A stretch of 64,000 nt of DNA from the NCBI RefSeq assembly GCF_012489685.1, contig NC_080041.1, forward strand, positions 108,717,760 to 108,781,759, in the 5' to 3' direction. The stretch is from Lotus japonicus (Eukaryota; Streptophyta; Magnoliopsida; Fabales; Fabaceae). Below, one piece after another: positions 44,466-55,143 of the stretch (positions within the stretch are counted from its first letter, which is position 1; each line of letters starts with the position of its first letter). The notes beneath the pieces were generated by a model. The model was not told where the DNA came from, searched no databases, and saw nothing but the letters and a program-made list of their open reading frames with translations. The translations under genes and the position numbers were made by a program.

Positions 44466-45903
44466 ATCCCCATGACAATGGCCACACGCAAACACATTTG
44501 ACCCTTTAACAAGAGAGAGAGTATGGAACTGAAAATGGGAAAAAGATCAGAGCCGCAATGTGGAATACGAAACCCTTTTCCCCTACTTATATACAAGTGG
44601 GCTCACAACATTTTGCTTGTAGGAATCTTTAATTAATTTGTCATCTCAAGTTTATTGGTTTGCTTGCTTTGTATTGCTCGCTGCTTCAATAATTTAATTT
44701 AATTATTTTCTATTTTAATTACTTTATTTTATTATTATGAGTAGAAGAAGTTTCCCTTCTCCCCACGGAATTAGGCTTCTACAATTGTCAATGTTTGAGG
44801 CTCCAGTTTCCACCGCCCACTCACATTATTTTCTCATTCTCTTAATTCCATATTCCACAACCACCCCTTCTGTTTCCTAGTTTTATCATATTGTGACATT
44901 CTTCATATTGTTTCTTCTGTTTTAATAAGTTAGCTAGTTAGATATTACTTTATTTTTGTACCATATTATGCTTAAGGTAAGTGGTGACAATTAAGTTTAG
45001 ATACTTAATTTATATGGGTTAATACTCAAAAAAGTGTAATGGCTAAAAATTAATTGAACCATTTTACGTGCAGCATGACAAGCTAGTTGATGAAGGTTTT
45101 GGCCGAATGAAGCAAGCGGTTATTATCATATCTAATACAGCATACCAAACGAGTTATATATTTTTTAACTTCTTGTTTTTTCCATCTCCATATTTATTCA
45201 TCCCTTTCGGTCTTTTTCTTTTGTTATTGATTTTTTTTTTAGATTCATTTATTTATGGATCTAACCTGAAGACCCAAATGTTGACAACTTTTTACACCGA
45301 GATAGATTTTCGAACAGGCTTCTAAACAAGGCTTCCAAACAGCATAAATGAAGAGACGTTTGATTGGTCGAAAAGCGGAAACCTACCTTATTCCTCTTAT
45401 ACTTTATGAGCGAATAGAAGAAAAAGAAATCAAAAGGAAACCTTCAGTTCCTTTTTCTCCAAAGTGAAATCTTCTGCAGATCCACTTTCTCATTTTTTAG
45501 TTAAATTAAGAAAAATACAAGCATATATCTATTTGTAAGAGTGGGAGCACTTCATTGAATACGATGTAAATATTTGATCTTAAAAACTCTCGTTTCCATT
45601 TTTGGAATAAATAAACGAGGAAGATAAACAGTTAATGAATTAGGTCCACGTATAAATTTAATATAACGATCATGTCTTTGGAACAAAATAAAAGAAAAGA
45701 TAGAATGAGGTGTGAGATAGAATATATAATAGATTTTGTGATTGGATTTATATGGCCATAGTTTTTATGCCTAGCTTTAATAAGAATATATGCCAATTTG
45801 TATGGTAAGTCGATTTCAGCGTGATTTAGACCCTTGAGTCATTGAAAAGTTAACATAATATTTTAATTACTTGATTTGAGAATGATTAAGCAAATGTAAT
45901 TAT
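44466..45903. other. Intergenic DNA, nothing recognised
   Basis: AT-rich; a frame at 45068-45325 is hydrophobic and low-complexity and is not accepted as a gene. Confidence 0.5.
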
Positions 45904-45905
45904 TA

Positions 45906-46218
45906 CTCCCTCCGTTCCAAAATTATTGTAGTTTAAGAGTTATGCACAAAGATTAAGAATATATTATTTGATGTTATAATTTGAGTGAAACACTTTTATT
46001 TAATATGAGTTATATGAAAAAGAGAATGAAAATCATTGGTCAACTAATTGGTGAAAATTGTGATTGGTAGAATTAAGAGGTGATACTTGGGTGATGTAAT
46101 ATTAAATGAGGGCATGAATGGAAGAGAATGAGATAAAATGCTTTGGATATGTAAAACAATAATGGTTTTGGAACAAAATAAAAAAGTTAAAACTACAATA
46201 GTTTTGGAACGGAGGAAG
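45906..46218. mobile_element. Stowaway-like MITE
   Basis: 313 bp with inverted ends CTCCCTCCGTTCCAAAATTA and (reverse complement of the right end) CTTCCTCCGTTCCAAAACTA, flanked by TA. The CTCCCTCCG start is typical of plant Stowaway MITEs. Confidence 0.9.
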
Positions 46219-46370
46219 TATTATCTTTATGTTCACGGCTCCTTAAATCGATACCATATCAAATCCATTCATAATTTGACAATCAATAAACTTTTCAGAC
46301 GAGTCGCATAGCAAATCATAATTAATTACAAGTCTTCTAAAACTAAAACACTCTTGAGAAAGTCAACGGC

Positions 46371-46620
46371 CTTGTTTCATTAAAGTTTTTGAAAACTATT
46401 TTATTTTTAAAAACTGAAAAAATTAAAATTGTTTAAAAAACTGATTTTGAAAATAAATTTTATTTTCAAAATAAAAACTACCAGAAAGAATTGAACAGAC
46501 AAAATGTGTTTTATGTTTTTTATTTAATTTTCAAATTGCAAGTATATTAATGTTGAAAACAATTCATTCAAACAATTTTTAAATACGGAAATGTAAGACT
46601 GCAATCAGACAAGTTCTACT
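46371..46620. mobile_element. Diverged MITE of the GGCATGTTT group
   Basis: GGCCTTGTTTCATTAAAGTT on the left and ACTGCAATCAGACAAGTTC on the right, with an interior of TTTTGAAAAC-type repeats as in the copies at 8517 and 17671. The ends are weak. Confidence 0.45.
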
Positions 46621-46836
46621 TATTTAAAAATTAAAAGTGATGAGGGATCAACTTACACTTATAACTTACACTATTAATTTTCACTTAAAAAAAGGGAAAA
46701 TTGTGGCTGTGTATTTACGGCAGTTACCACTGTTTTTAATGTGCACTACGTCGGTTTTTGTAACCGCCATAACTGAAACATATTACGTCGATTTATTTTA
46801 CTAAAACGGTAGTTAACCGCCACAAAATAATTAATA

Positions 46837-47417
46837 CTTCATTCATCCCTAATTATAAGGTAAAGTTGTAAAAATTACGCTTATTAAGAAAATCTTAATT
46901 GATGCATTAGTTTTTAAAAAAATGGTACAATCTTCTATATTTACCCTTATTTAAGTGGGTAGTAGTAGTAGGAGAAAATAGAGTAAGGCCCAGTTTGGAA
47001 GAGCTTATTTGAGCTTATCTAACAGCATAAGCTTTTATGTCAGTGTTTGGGAGAGCTTATGCAAACAGCTTATGGTCTGCCATAAGCTATTTTCAGCTTA
47101 TTTTTATAAGCTACTCAGGATAGCTTATGAAAAACAGCTTATGCTTATACACAGCTTATTTTTAATTTATTTCAATAAATTTTTAAAAATAGCTTATGAA
47201 TAAGCGCTTATGTCATGAGCGCTTATGATCATAAGCGCTTAGTTAAGCTGTTTATCCAAACGGGGCCTAAAAGTGAGTTTCAATTTCAAAATTTTGGAAT
47301 TGAAAAAGCAATAAATGCAAGGACAAATATGGAACAAAATATTAGTTTTTGCATAGTTAACTTATATTTAGTGACACCACATAGGTCTCAATGTTAGCTT
47401 ATAATTAGGAATGAAGG
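46837..47417. mobile_element. Stowaway-like MITE interrupted by a Tourist MITE
   Basis: Inverted ends CTTCATTCATCCCTAATTAT and (reverse complement) CCTTCATTCCTAATTATAAG, flanked by TA. Removing the inner element at 46987-47267 leaves about 297 bp. Confidence 0.65.
46987..47267. mobile_element. Tourist-like (PIF/Harbinger) MITE
   Basis: 281 bp. Left end GGCCCAGTTTGG; right end reverse complement GGCCCCGTTTGG. Flanked by TAA on both sides (46984-46986 and 47268-47270). The interior is dominated by repeats of AGCTTATG and its complement CATAAGCT. Confidence 0.9.
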
Positions 47418-47668
47418 TATCTGTAAAAAAAAAAAAGGAATGAAGGGAGTAATATTTTTTTCAAATTTCAATTTTTTATCATCACTTGTTCACTCTTGCT
47501 CACTCTCACTCATCACACGTTCTATCTCACTCTCACTCATATCTCCCATTCTCACTCCACCGAACCCTATTCATCTCTCTCACTCTCACTCTCGCACACT
47601 CTCACTTATCTCTCCCACTCTCCCTCCTCCACTGAACCCTAGTCATCTTCAAACACTCTCACTTGTCG

Positions 47669-47734
47669 CTCATCTTTGATCTCTCTCTCTCTCTCTCTCT
47701 CACTCTCTCACTCTCTCTCTCTCACACACACACA
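47669..47734. repeat. CT microsatellite with CA tail
   Basis: An uninterrupted or lightly interrupted (CT)n run passes into (CA)n. It sits in a longer region (47480-47760) of CTCTCACTC-like sequence; frames read through it are low-complexity and rejected. Confidence 0.9.
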
Positions 47735-48117
47735 CCTTCGATCTCTCATCGCTTGTCTTTAGCATTTTCCAGATTTGGGGCGATTTCCTCTTCTCTCGCC
47801 ACCGCAATTTGGGTCAAGGAGATCGTGTTAAGCAATCAAGTATGTTTTCTGAATTTCTGCTCCAATTTTTATTTCAGATTTTTCATTTTCTTGTTTCCCC
47901 TCCATTCTGTGTTTACTCTTCTATTCTTGCAATACACCATGCTTAAGTCCCCAATCACCATTTTCCCCAACACCAACCATGACTCATAACAAAACCCCAA
48001 ATCCCTAACCATTTTCCCTCGTTTCTTTTATTCCCGCAACATCGAGACTCAAGAGGGAAGGGAACCCCAACTTTTTCCTTCTTTTCTTCCATTCATCTAG
48101 CAACAAAGGACCTTGCG

Positions 48118-48590
48118 TTGCTTCTTTGTGTAGAATGCTATAGTCCAAAAAGTTCATTTGCTTCATTTGATAAGGAAAACTTGATTCATTTGACTCATTT
48201 TTATCCTTTAGATTTTTCCCCAGTGAAACGTTTCACACTAGATAATCAACTTGAAAATTACTTCATTGATATATGCTTTCATGGTGAACTTTCAGAATTG
48301 AGTGAAATTAGTGATCTTGTTACAAAGTTTGTGGAGACTAGCTAGGAAGCATATTGTATATCCAATGGTATATTGATACTGCTAGTAGCAACTACAACAA
48401 TTCAAATAGCTTTCTCCACTATGAATATCATCAAGAATCAAATGAAAAATCGTCTGAGATATGAATGATAAAATGATCATTTTGTTACTACTATGAAAAA
48501 AGATGTATTTGATAGTGTTGAGAAAGAAAAAATTATGCAAAATATCCAAAATATGAAAACTCATAGGGAAGAATTATGATGTGCTTTCAA
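48118..48590 (+). pseudogene. Decayed hAT transposase, C-terminal dimerisation region
   Basis: The frame from 48118 reads FASFDKENLIHLTHFYPLDF followed by ISDLVTKFVETS. Further on, in shifted frames, come VATTTIQIAFSTMNIIKNQM, then KKDVFDSVEKEKIMQNIQNM and THREEL. This order matches the C-terminal part of ZMYM/TTF-type hAT transposases, in which a VERxFSxMNIIK-like core forms the dimerisation domain. At least two frameshifts and several stops are present, so it is a pseudogene. No upstream part or terminal repeats were identified. Confidence 0.75.
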
Positions 48591-48598
48591 ACTTTTAA

Positions 48599-50190
48599 GG
48601 CTTAATCATCAAATTAGTTCATGTGATGAAATTCAAGTTTAGTCTCTCCTTGGGAAAAAGTTTGGTCGTCATCCTCACAAGTGTAGCTAGTTTGGTTTTT
48701 GTCCTCATCTCGCTAGAGGGCGAAGCTTCGATGAAAGTGTTGAGTGTCAGGCAAGAGCACACGTGGCATGCTGATGCATTTACTAAATCCTATGTGGATT
48801 TTATTTTATTTTAATTCCATTACACATTAGAAATATCTAGCAAAAAATAATTTAGACCAAAAACTTAACTTAAACCTAAATTAAACCCGAAAAGTCTAAA
48901 ACACTTAATTGAAAACCAAAATCCTAAATTAGAAACTAAATCCCCAATTTGCAAAGCTAAAAGGGATTTAATTTTTAATTTTCCAAATGTATAATTAAAA
49001 ATTAAATTAAAGCTGTTAATTGAAAAATCATTAACTTTAAACAACATATTCATATTCACTATATTTTTCATGGTAATCCTCATTTTCATTGATTTTCACC
49101 ATTTCTAGATAATCAAGTCTCTTAAAATAAAAACAAGAACAATAAACCCATACACAACAACACACACTTAGAAAATCAAACCCCCAAAAACAAAATCAAA
49201 ATCCCAGAAATTCAAACCTTCAAACCCACAAAAGATAAAAATAAAAAGTCCGAAAATTAAACCCCAAACTAAAAAAAAGTAGGTACCCAACCATCGATCT
49301 CAACAAGAACCATGTAAAGTTTCAAAATTGAATCTGATATCAAGTCGAAGCAAAGTTAACTTCCATTTCTCACCTCTCAGTCACATAAATGTAACTTCCT
49401 CCTTCCATTTCCTACATCTTCCTTCAAAAACACCCGCTCTCTCTCACATTCCAAGATTCAAACTTTGCAGATTTCACAATAAAAGTTTCAAACTTGAGCA
49501 TCATGGGATGCGTCTCTTCCAACCTACTGAACCGAGAATATGATTTTTTTCTCATCTGGGTAGCACATCACCTAATCACCACATCATCTCATTCACCTCC
49601 ACCACGTATGCCCTCTTCACCCTCGTTCCACACCCACCCCACTCATTTGCCACCATTACCCCTTCCACACCTTCTCGCTTCACCCTCTCCTTCTTCTAGT
49701 CTGAACTATGGGTCATCAACTTTTGAGAGCTCATGGCAAGCATCGACATCACCAAAAGTTTAAGTGATAGTGTGGGAGAGGATGGATAAGGAACCCTAAT
49801 CTGCGAAGGAAGAAGATGAACTGGGTCTGATTTTGGGATTTAGTATTGCGAGATTAAGGAATTTAGGTTTTTAATATAGGGATTGGGTTGATTTAGGTTT
49901 AAGTTATGTTTGGGATTAAAAAAATTAGGTTCAATTTTTTTTTTTGGTTAATTCTGATATGTAATTAATTTAAAATAAAATAAAATTCACCTAGGATTCA
50001 TTAAATGCATCAACATGATGCCACATGTGTTCTCGCCTATACTTTAGCACCTTCATTGGAGCTCTGCCATCAGGGGAAGATGAAAACCAAATTAACTGCA
50101 ATTGTGAGGATAAAAGTCCAAACTTTTTTCTAGGGAGAGACTAAATTTAAATTCTTATACAAATACAATAATTAATTTAATGATTAACCC
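48599..50190. mobile_element. Mutator-like Pack-MULE carrying a glutaredoxin-family fragment
   Basis: 1592 bp with long inverted ends: left GGCTTAATCATCAAATTAGT, right reverse complement GGGTTAATCATTAAATTAAT. Similarity extends about 110 bp inward (TTTAGTCTCTCC and AAAAAGTTTGG are shared). The 9-bp duplications are AACTTTTAA (48590-48598) and AACTTTTTA (50191-50199), 8 of 9. There is no transposase; the interior includes a captured gene fragment at about 49500-49760. Confidence 0.85.
49503..49763 (+). pseudogene. Captured N-terminal fragment of a plant glutaredoxin-family protein
   Basis: Reads MGCVSSNLLNRE, a myristoylation-type start. After a frameshift it reads FSHLGSTSPNHHIISFTSTT then YALFTL, and further on VINF-stop-ELMASID. 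In the plant glutaredoxin-like family that begins MGCVSS, the order is MGCVSS, then HHIVSLTSTTYG, then EVINxWELM. The tryptophan of the last motif has become a stop here. The glutaredoxin fold itself is not present. Identification rests on remembered family motifs. Confidence 0.7.
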
Positions 50191-50199
50191 AACTTTTTA

Positions 50200-51480
50200 T
50201 AATAATATATTATATTTTTCTTATTACAAATTTATATGCACTCATGTATTTGTCACTAGTGTAAAACACAGTTATTACTTTGATGCCTCTACTTTAAAAG
50301 TTACTGCTAACTTTTTTTTTCTAATTTTCGGGGAAAAAGCCCAAAGTTACTGCTAACTTTACCAGAAGCAAGAAAGTAGATTCATATAGGACGCAAAAAA
50401 AAAAAATATAGGACGCACGCACGCACAGAGTATGAATTGAAGCTCGTAAAAGAAAGAGTATATTGGAAGCTAGAGGAAATGAAGAAGGAAGAGAGATAGA
50501 GAATCCGAATGGAAAGGGGCAAGTAAAAGCGAAACCGACAGAAAATGATGAGTCTCAAGTTACTCGCGAGGGAGAGACGTGGTTGGGTTGAGTTTCCGTA
50601 CCTCATTTTAGTTGCAAAAAGGGACCATGCCGTGTTCTGCCTGTGTACCTAACGCAAGTGGTTTAATTTGTTCCCTCATAAGAGAGAGAATAGACCTGGA
50701 GATTGAAAGGTTTGGGTCAGTTGCGTTTTTTTAATAGACAAATGTTAGTTGTTAGTAATTATTAATAAATCAGTTTTTCTCATGATTCAAACTCTGGATC
50801 CCTCAGTCTTTACCCTCTCAAACTATTATATCCCCTAACTCATACCACTTAAACTAACATTTGAACACGTTAGGGTCAATTGGGTACTTTCACCAAAACA
50901 AAAACTATCTGTAGTCTGTACTGTAGTGTCACTCATAAATCAAAGCTGCTCTCACCTCCAGCTGTAGCCAATGAATGACCTACGCTGACTTCACCTCTCA
51001 ACTTCCAATTTCACAAGAAATATATACAACCGCATCCACATATATATCCTTTGGCATTGTTTGTTTGTTTATACTGAACATACTCATTGTCGATAGTAAT
51101 TTAATTAATTAGTTGTACAAGATAATTAAGCAAACTGATCGAAGAGAAAAACAAGTTGGTTTTGTTTTGTCGATGATCATGAACAAGGGAAAGGGAAAGG
51201 GACCCGGCCAGTACTATTGTTTTCTTTGAAATGAAATTGGATTGGATAAACCAGACAGGGCAGAGAGGTCGAGCAGCACTAAGCTTGTTAGATATTAAAT
51301 TAAGATTAAGATTAGCTGCAGTTTTGTCTCACAATTTTTAATTTTATTTAGTATTTCACACAAACCAACCAACCAACGAAATGAAAACGTCAAAGTAAAA
51401 GGAAAGAAGGAAAGAAGGTTGAGTGTGGTTTACGACATCAGCCAAATGTGTGGTCTTATTCTTGTCAGGCTGAGGCCCAT
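50200..51480. other. Intergenic DNA upstream of NAC083
   Basis: No gene. Contains an ACGCACGC microsatellite near 50414 and a small inverted-repeat element at 50739-50863. The 50382-50606 minus-strand frame is low-complexity. Confidence 0.5.
50739..50863. mobile_element. Small MITE-like repeat
   Basis: Ends CAAATGTTAGTT and AACTAACATTTG are perfect 12-bp inverted repeats. A fragment of the same sequence occurs in VPS11 intron 1 at 31157. No clear TSD. Confidence 0.6.
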
Positions 51481-51483
51481 TAC

Positions 51484-51544
51484 TATAAAAGAAGCTACAC
51501 TGCAGTGCACCCTTCTCCATGCCCTTTTGCTTTCTTTATATATC
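51484..51544 (+). promoter_or_regulatory. Candidate TATA boxes of NAC083
   Basis: TATAAAA at 51484-51490 and TTTATATATCC at about 51535-51545 lie 280-340 bp before the start codon. Both precede a pyrimidine-rich leader (51566-51700). Which one is used cannot be decided by eye. Confidence 0.5.
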
Positions 51545-51824
51545 CAATAATATTAATAATAATAACTCCCTTTTCTCTCTTTCTTCTTTCTTACTTTAAT
51601 CTTTCTTGTTGAGAGACACACAGAGAGAGACAGAGAGCTCCTCATCTCCTCCTTTCCTTTGTTTATTCTTCTGGTTCTGGTCTTCCCCTCCCTCCTCTAG
51701 CTTTGCTTTAATGGGCTTATAAGAACGAACCAACTCCCTACGCACGAGTGGATATATACATGAACACACTAGCTCACATACAGCTAGCATAGCATAGCTT
51801 ACTTGATTGATTGTGCTTGTGCAT

Positions 51825-52765
51825 ATGGAGAAGGTGAACTTTGTGAAGAATGGTGAGCTTAGATTGCCTCCTGGATTCCGTTTCCACCCGACTGATGAGG
51901 AACTGGTTGTTCAATACTTGAAGCGGAAGATCTTCTCCTGCCCCTTGCCAGCCTCTATCATTCCTGAGGTTGATCTTTGCAAGTCTGACCCTTGGGATTT
52001 GCCAGGTTAGTTAGTTTGTTTGTTTGTTAGTAAATTCTAATTATATTCACTTCAATTTTGACTTCACTCTTTAACTCTTCATATATAAATATACAGGTGA
52101 TTCTGAGCGAGAGAGGTATTTCTTCAGCATGAAAGAGGCTAAATATCCGAATGGGAATCGATCCAACAGAGCCACCAGCTCAGGTTACTGGAAGGCAACT
52201 GGGTTGGACAAACAGATTTCAACTTCTAAAGGGAACCAAGTTGTGGGGATGAAAAAGACTCTGGTTTTCTACACAGGCAAGCCACCTCATGGATCCAGAA
52301 CTGATTGGATCATGCACGAATATCGCCTCCTTACCAATACCAATACCACTACCACCCAGGTGAGTGATTCTGTCAGCTCAGCTGGGCAGAGCCTAATTTA
52401 CTTAATTTAGAATTAATTAATTAATTAATATAGCTAGCTAGCTTGCACTACTTGCATACAACAACAACAACAACAACAGTATTAATTCATTTCATATGCA
52501 GGGGCATGTGCAGGTTCCCATGGAAAATTGGGTTCTGTGTCGCATATTTTTGAAAAGGAGAGGTGGTGTCAAAAACGGGGAAGAGGAACACTCTTTTAAT
52601 AACATTAGTCTCAAGGCGGGCAAGGCGGGTAGGGTAGTTTTCTATGACTTCTTGGCTCAGAACAAGATTAATCCTGCTTCCTCTTCTTCATCCTCTGCCA
52701 CCAGTGGAATCACCGACAATAATGAATCCGATGAGAGCAGCACCTCCAATATTTTGACTAGATGA
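51825..52765 (+). CDS. NAC083: NAC transcription factor, NAC083/VNI2 type
   Basis: Plant-specific NAC-domain DNA-binding factor. The closest family is Arabidopsis ANAC083 (VND-INTERACTING2), which represses xylem vessel formation and links senescence to salt/ABA signals. Exons: 51825-52005, 52097-52359 and 52502-52765, GT-AG, giving 235 aa. All five NAC subdomains are present: [78 protein letters not shown] with WIMHEYRL, and [13 protein letters not shown]. The C-terminal tail has the VNI2-like hydrophobic patch [10 protein letters not shown] and a serine-rich, acidic end. The start [10 protein letters not shown] is typical for this subgroup. The two-intron layout is standard for NAC genes. 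Intron 2 has a CAA microsatellite. Function is inferred from the family. Confidence 0.95.
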
Positions 52766-53376
52766 AAAAAACCTTAACCTTAACTTGAAGCTTAATTGCT
52801 TGTGAATTGTAATTTCCCTTTTGTAGTAGCACCTGCTCTTGTTATTTTCGATGGATCGGAATGAATATTGCTAGCTCATCCATCTCACAAAACAAATGAA
52901 GCCTTTGCTTTGCCTCTTTCTTTAATTTCATTACCTTCAGGTGTAAAGTAATTATCATCACCTCTTTCTTTATACCGGCATTAAGGGTAGTCTCAATTTC
53001 AAGAGTATGGTACTATTACTACTATGTAATGAAATTCATAATTTCCATTCAATCTCCCCTCTCAATTGGACTTCCACACCGTGCAATTCTATGGTTCTTT
53101 TAGCAAAAAGCAACTCTTTTTTGGAGGTGCTGCTTTAACAGAGAAAAAGTCAGGGAGAAAAGATGGAAAAACAGAAAGGCCTCAGAAAAGAGGACAAAAA
53201 GATGCTCCTGTGGCTATATGTATGATGATGATAATAATATTTTCAACCATATTTGAGAACAACCGAAGAATAACAACACAATCTTTGTGATATCAGTATC
53301 GCATTCTTCTTACTTTAGGAAAAGTAGAAAACCTGCAAATGGTCAATCGGCTAAAATAACAAAGAGAACATAGTTC
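52766..53376. other. NAC083 3' flank
   Basis: Contains the 3' untranslated region (AT-rich, to perhaps 53040) and no further gene. The frame at 53066-53290 has no recognisable motif. Confidence 0.45.
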
Positions 53377-53598
53377 TTTTTTTTTTGTCAAAGAAGGTCA
53401 ATTCATTAGATGAAGTGGGCCTTGCCCAAAACAAGAGTAGAAGGCTACAAGAGCCAAACAATTTCAGTCTTTTCTACCGTGCCTCTACATATTTTCAAGC
53501 AACACTATGGGCCTCCTAGTTGAAAAACACAACCCTAAAAAGAGCACATACAACATAGCATCAGTAATACAATCCAGTCTAGGGTAAACTAGCATGCT
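53377..53598 (-). mobile_element. LINE tail on the minus strand (probable)
   Basis: A T run at 53377-53386 followed by GTCAAAGAAGGTCAATTCAT reads on the minus strand as a LINE 3' end with poly(A). It appears to be interrupted at 53598 by the hAT element and to continue after 55143. No TSD was found for the LINE itself. Confidence 0.5.
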
Positions 53599-55135
53599 TA
53601 GAGGTGGAGATGAGCTAGGCTAGGCTTTTTGAGGCTTAGGTCTGGCCTACATTCGGAACTCGCTACCTAAGACTTGACTTGTGGCCTTTCATAAGCTAAA
53701 TTTTAAGGTTTAGCTTGGCTTTCTACGAGATCTAGCCTACGAGCATGTTCGAAAGTCTACTTACCTAATAATAACCTCTTAAAGAGGCTAATAGACCTAT
53801 GTAATAGGTCGCGATGTAATAGTTCAGCAGACTTATAAGCCTTCACAAAATTTCTATTTTCAATATTGGAGAATTCAGTTGAAAACTCATCCTCAACAAT
53901 ACTAAAAGGATTTCTTTTTAGGAGAGAATGTTTTTAATTTAGGTTTTCATCTTAGTATTTCTTCTCTTTTAGTTTAATTGTATTTTGTACCTTTTAGACA
54001 TGATATTAAATTTATTAATGTTGTTTCATGTGTGGGACAGAATGATCTTCTGTTACCTGAAGTAAACTGTGTTGAGATTAGGCATGTGCTGCGTGCGGGA
54101 AATGATGAGGCGGATTTCTTGGCAAAGAGTGGGAGAGAGGGCGACTTGGTGCTCTGGCAAATTTGTGATTGAAAGTTTGCATGTCTCTAGTTGCTGGTAT
54201 ATGATGGAAATGGGCCTTTTTGCAGCTGTGAAGGTGCTTGGAAGCTAGTCTATTTTATCCTGTTTCCCTGAATTTATCCTGTTTGCAGGTTGCAGGTTGG
54301 GTAAATTTTCTGCAAATTTAGTGAATTTGGGGCTGTTTTGGCATCATTGGACATTTGGTATTTGGCACATTGTTTGATCATTGTTGGAATGTGCAATTAT
54401 AAGGTACCAGTATTTGCATTGTTCTGCTGGTTTGGTATACTGAGGTGCTTTATGTGGTTAGACTTCGAGGATGCCACGTCCTACTGATGGTGGCAACTAC
54501 TAGTGATGGATTGCATGGCCTCCTTATGGAGAAGAATGGAATTGTGGTTTTCTTTCTTGAAAGGAGATGTTTGGCTCATCAGAATGGAATTAGCCCGCAT
54601 GTTCACTGGTTTTTCTTTATGGGTATTAGTGTGTATTGGTATTGCTTTTTAATGTCATGAGGTGGTTGTTTTAGGCACACTAGTGTTTTGGTGTACTCTT
54701 TTTCCTCCCTAGATTTTTATCCCAAATGAGTTTTTTCTAAGGAGGTTTTATGAGGCTCAAGCGCTAGACGTGGTATGTGTGTCTTTGGTTGGTATTTTGG
54801 AAGGACTTTGCTATGAGATGGTTGTTCTCATAGATCATTTTCTATTAATAATAATAGTTTTCGCTGTCAAAAAAAAAATTAAATTTATTAATATTTTTTT
54901 GTTACAATTAAACTTATTAATATATTGTATAATATATTTATTAAATTATAAAAAATTAGGTAAATAGGCCGGCCTAATAGGCTTTTTTAAGCCAAGGTCT
55001 GACCTTTTTAGCTAATCAAACTTTTTAAAAAATCTAAGCCTGACATTTTTAGAAAAAAAGCCTAGCATAGGCCCAACCTTTGGTAGGCTAGGCCGTAGTC
55101 CCCTGGACGAGTTGCCTAGCCTATTTTCACCCCTA
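53599..55135. mobile_element. Non-autonomous hAT element interrupted by a LINE
   Basis: Left end TAGAGGTGGAGATGAGCTAG; right end reverse complement TAGGGGTGAAAATAGGCTAG. Flanked by a perfect 8-bp duplication AGCATGCT (53591-53598 and 55136-55143). Sub-terminal regions are full of AGGCTAGGC/GGCCTA motifs. Without the LINE it is about 660 bp. No transposase. Confidence 0.9.
54020..54877 (+). mobile_element. 5'-truncated LINE inserted in the hAT element
   Basis: 858 bp ending in poly(A) and flanked by a perfect 15-bp duplication ATTAAATTTATTAAT (54005-54019 and 54878-54892). The 5' part encodes the end of an RNase H domain (VEIRHVLRAGNDEADFLAKS). The rest is a 3' untranslated tail that matches the split LINE tail at 12240/13584. 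The long TSD and 5' truncation are the classic target-primed reverse transcription signature. Confidence 0.92.
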
Positions 55136-55143
55136 AGCATGCT

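Noticed and set aside
47440..47989. Leucine/serine/histidine-rich frames
   Set aside because: Translation of a CT/CA microsatellite and adjacent CTCTCACTC repeats.
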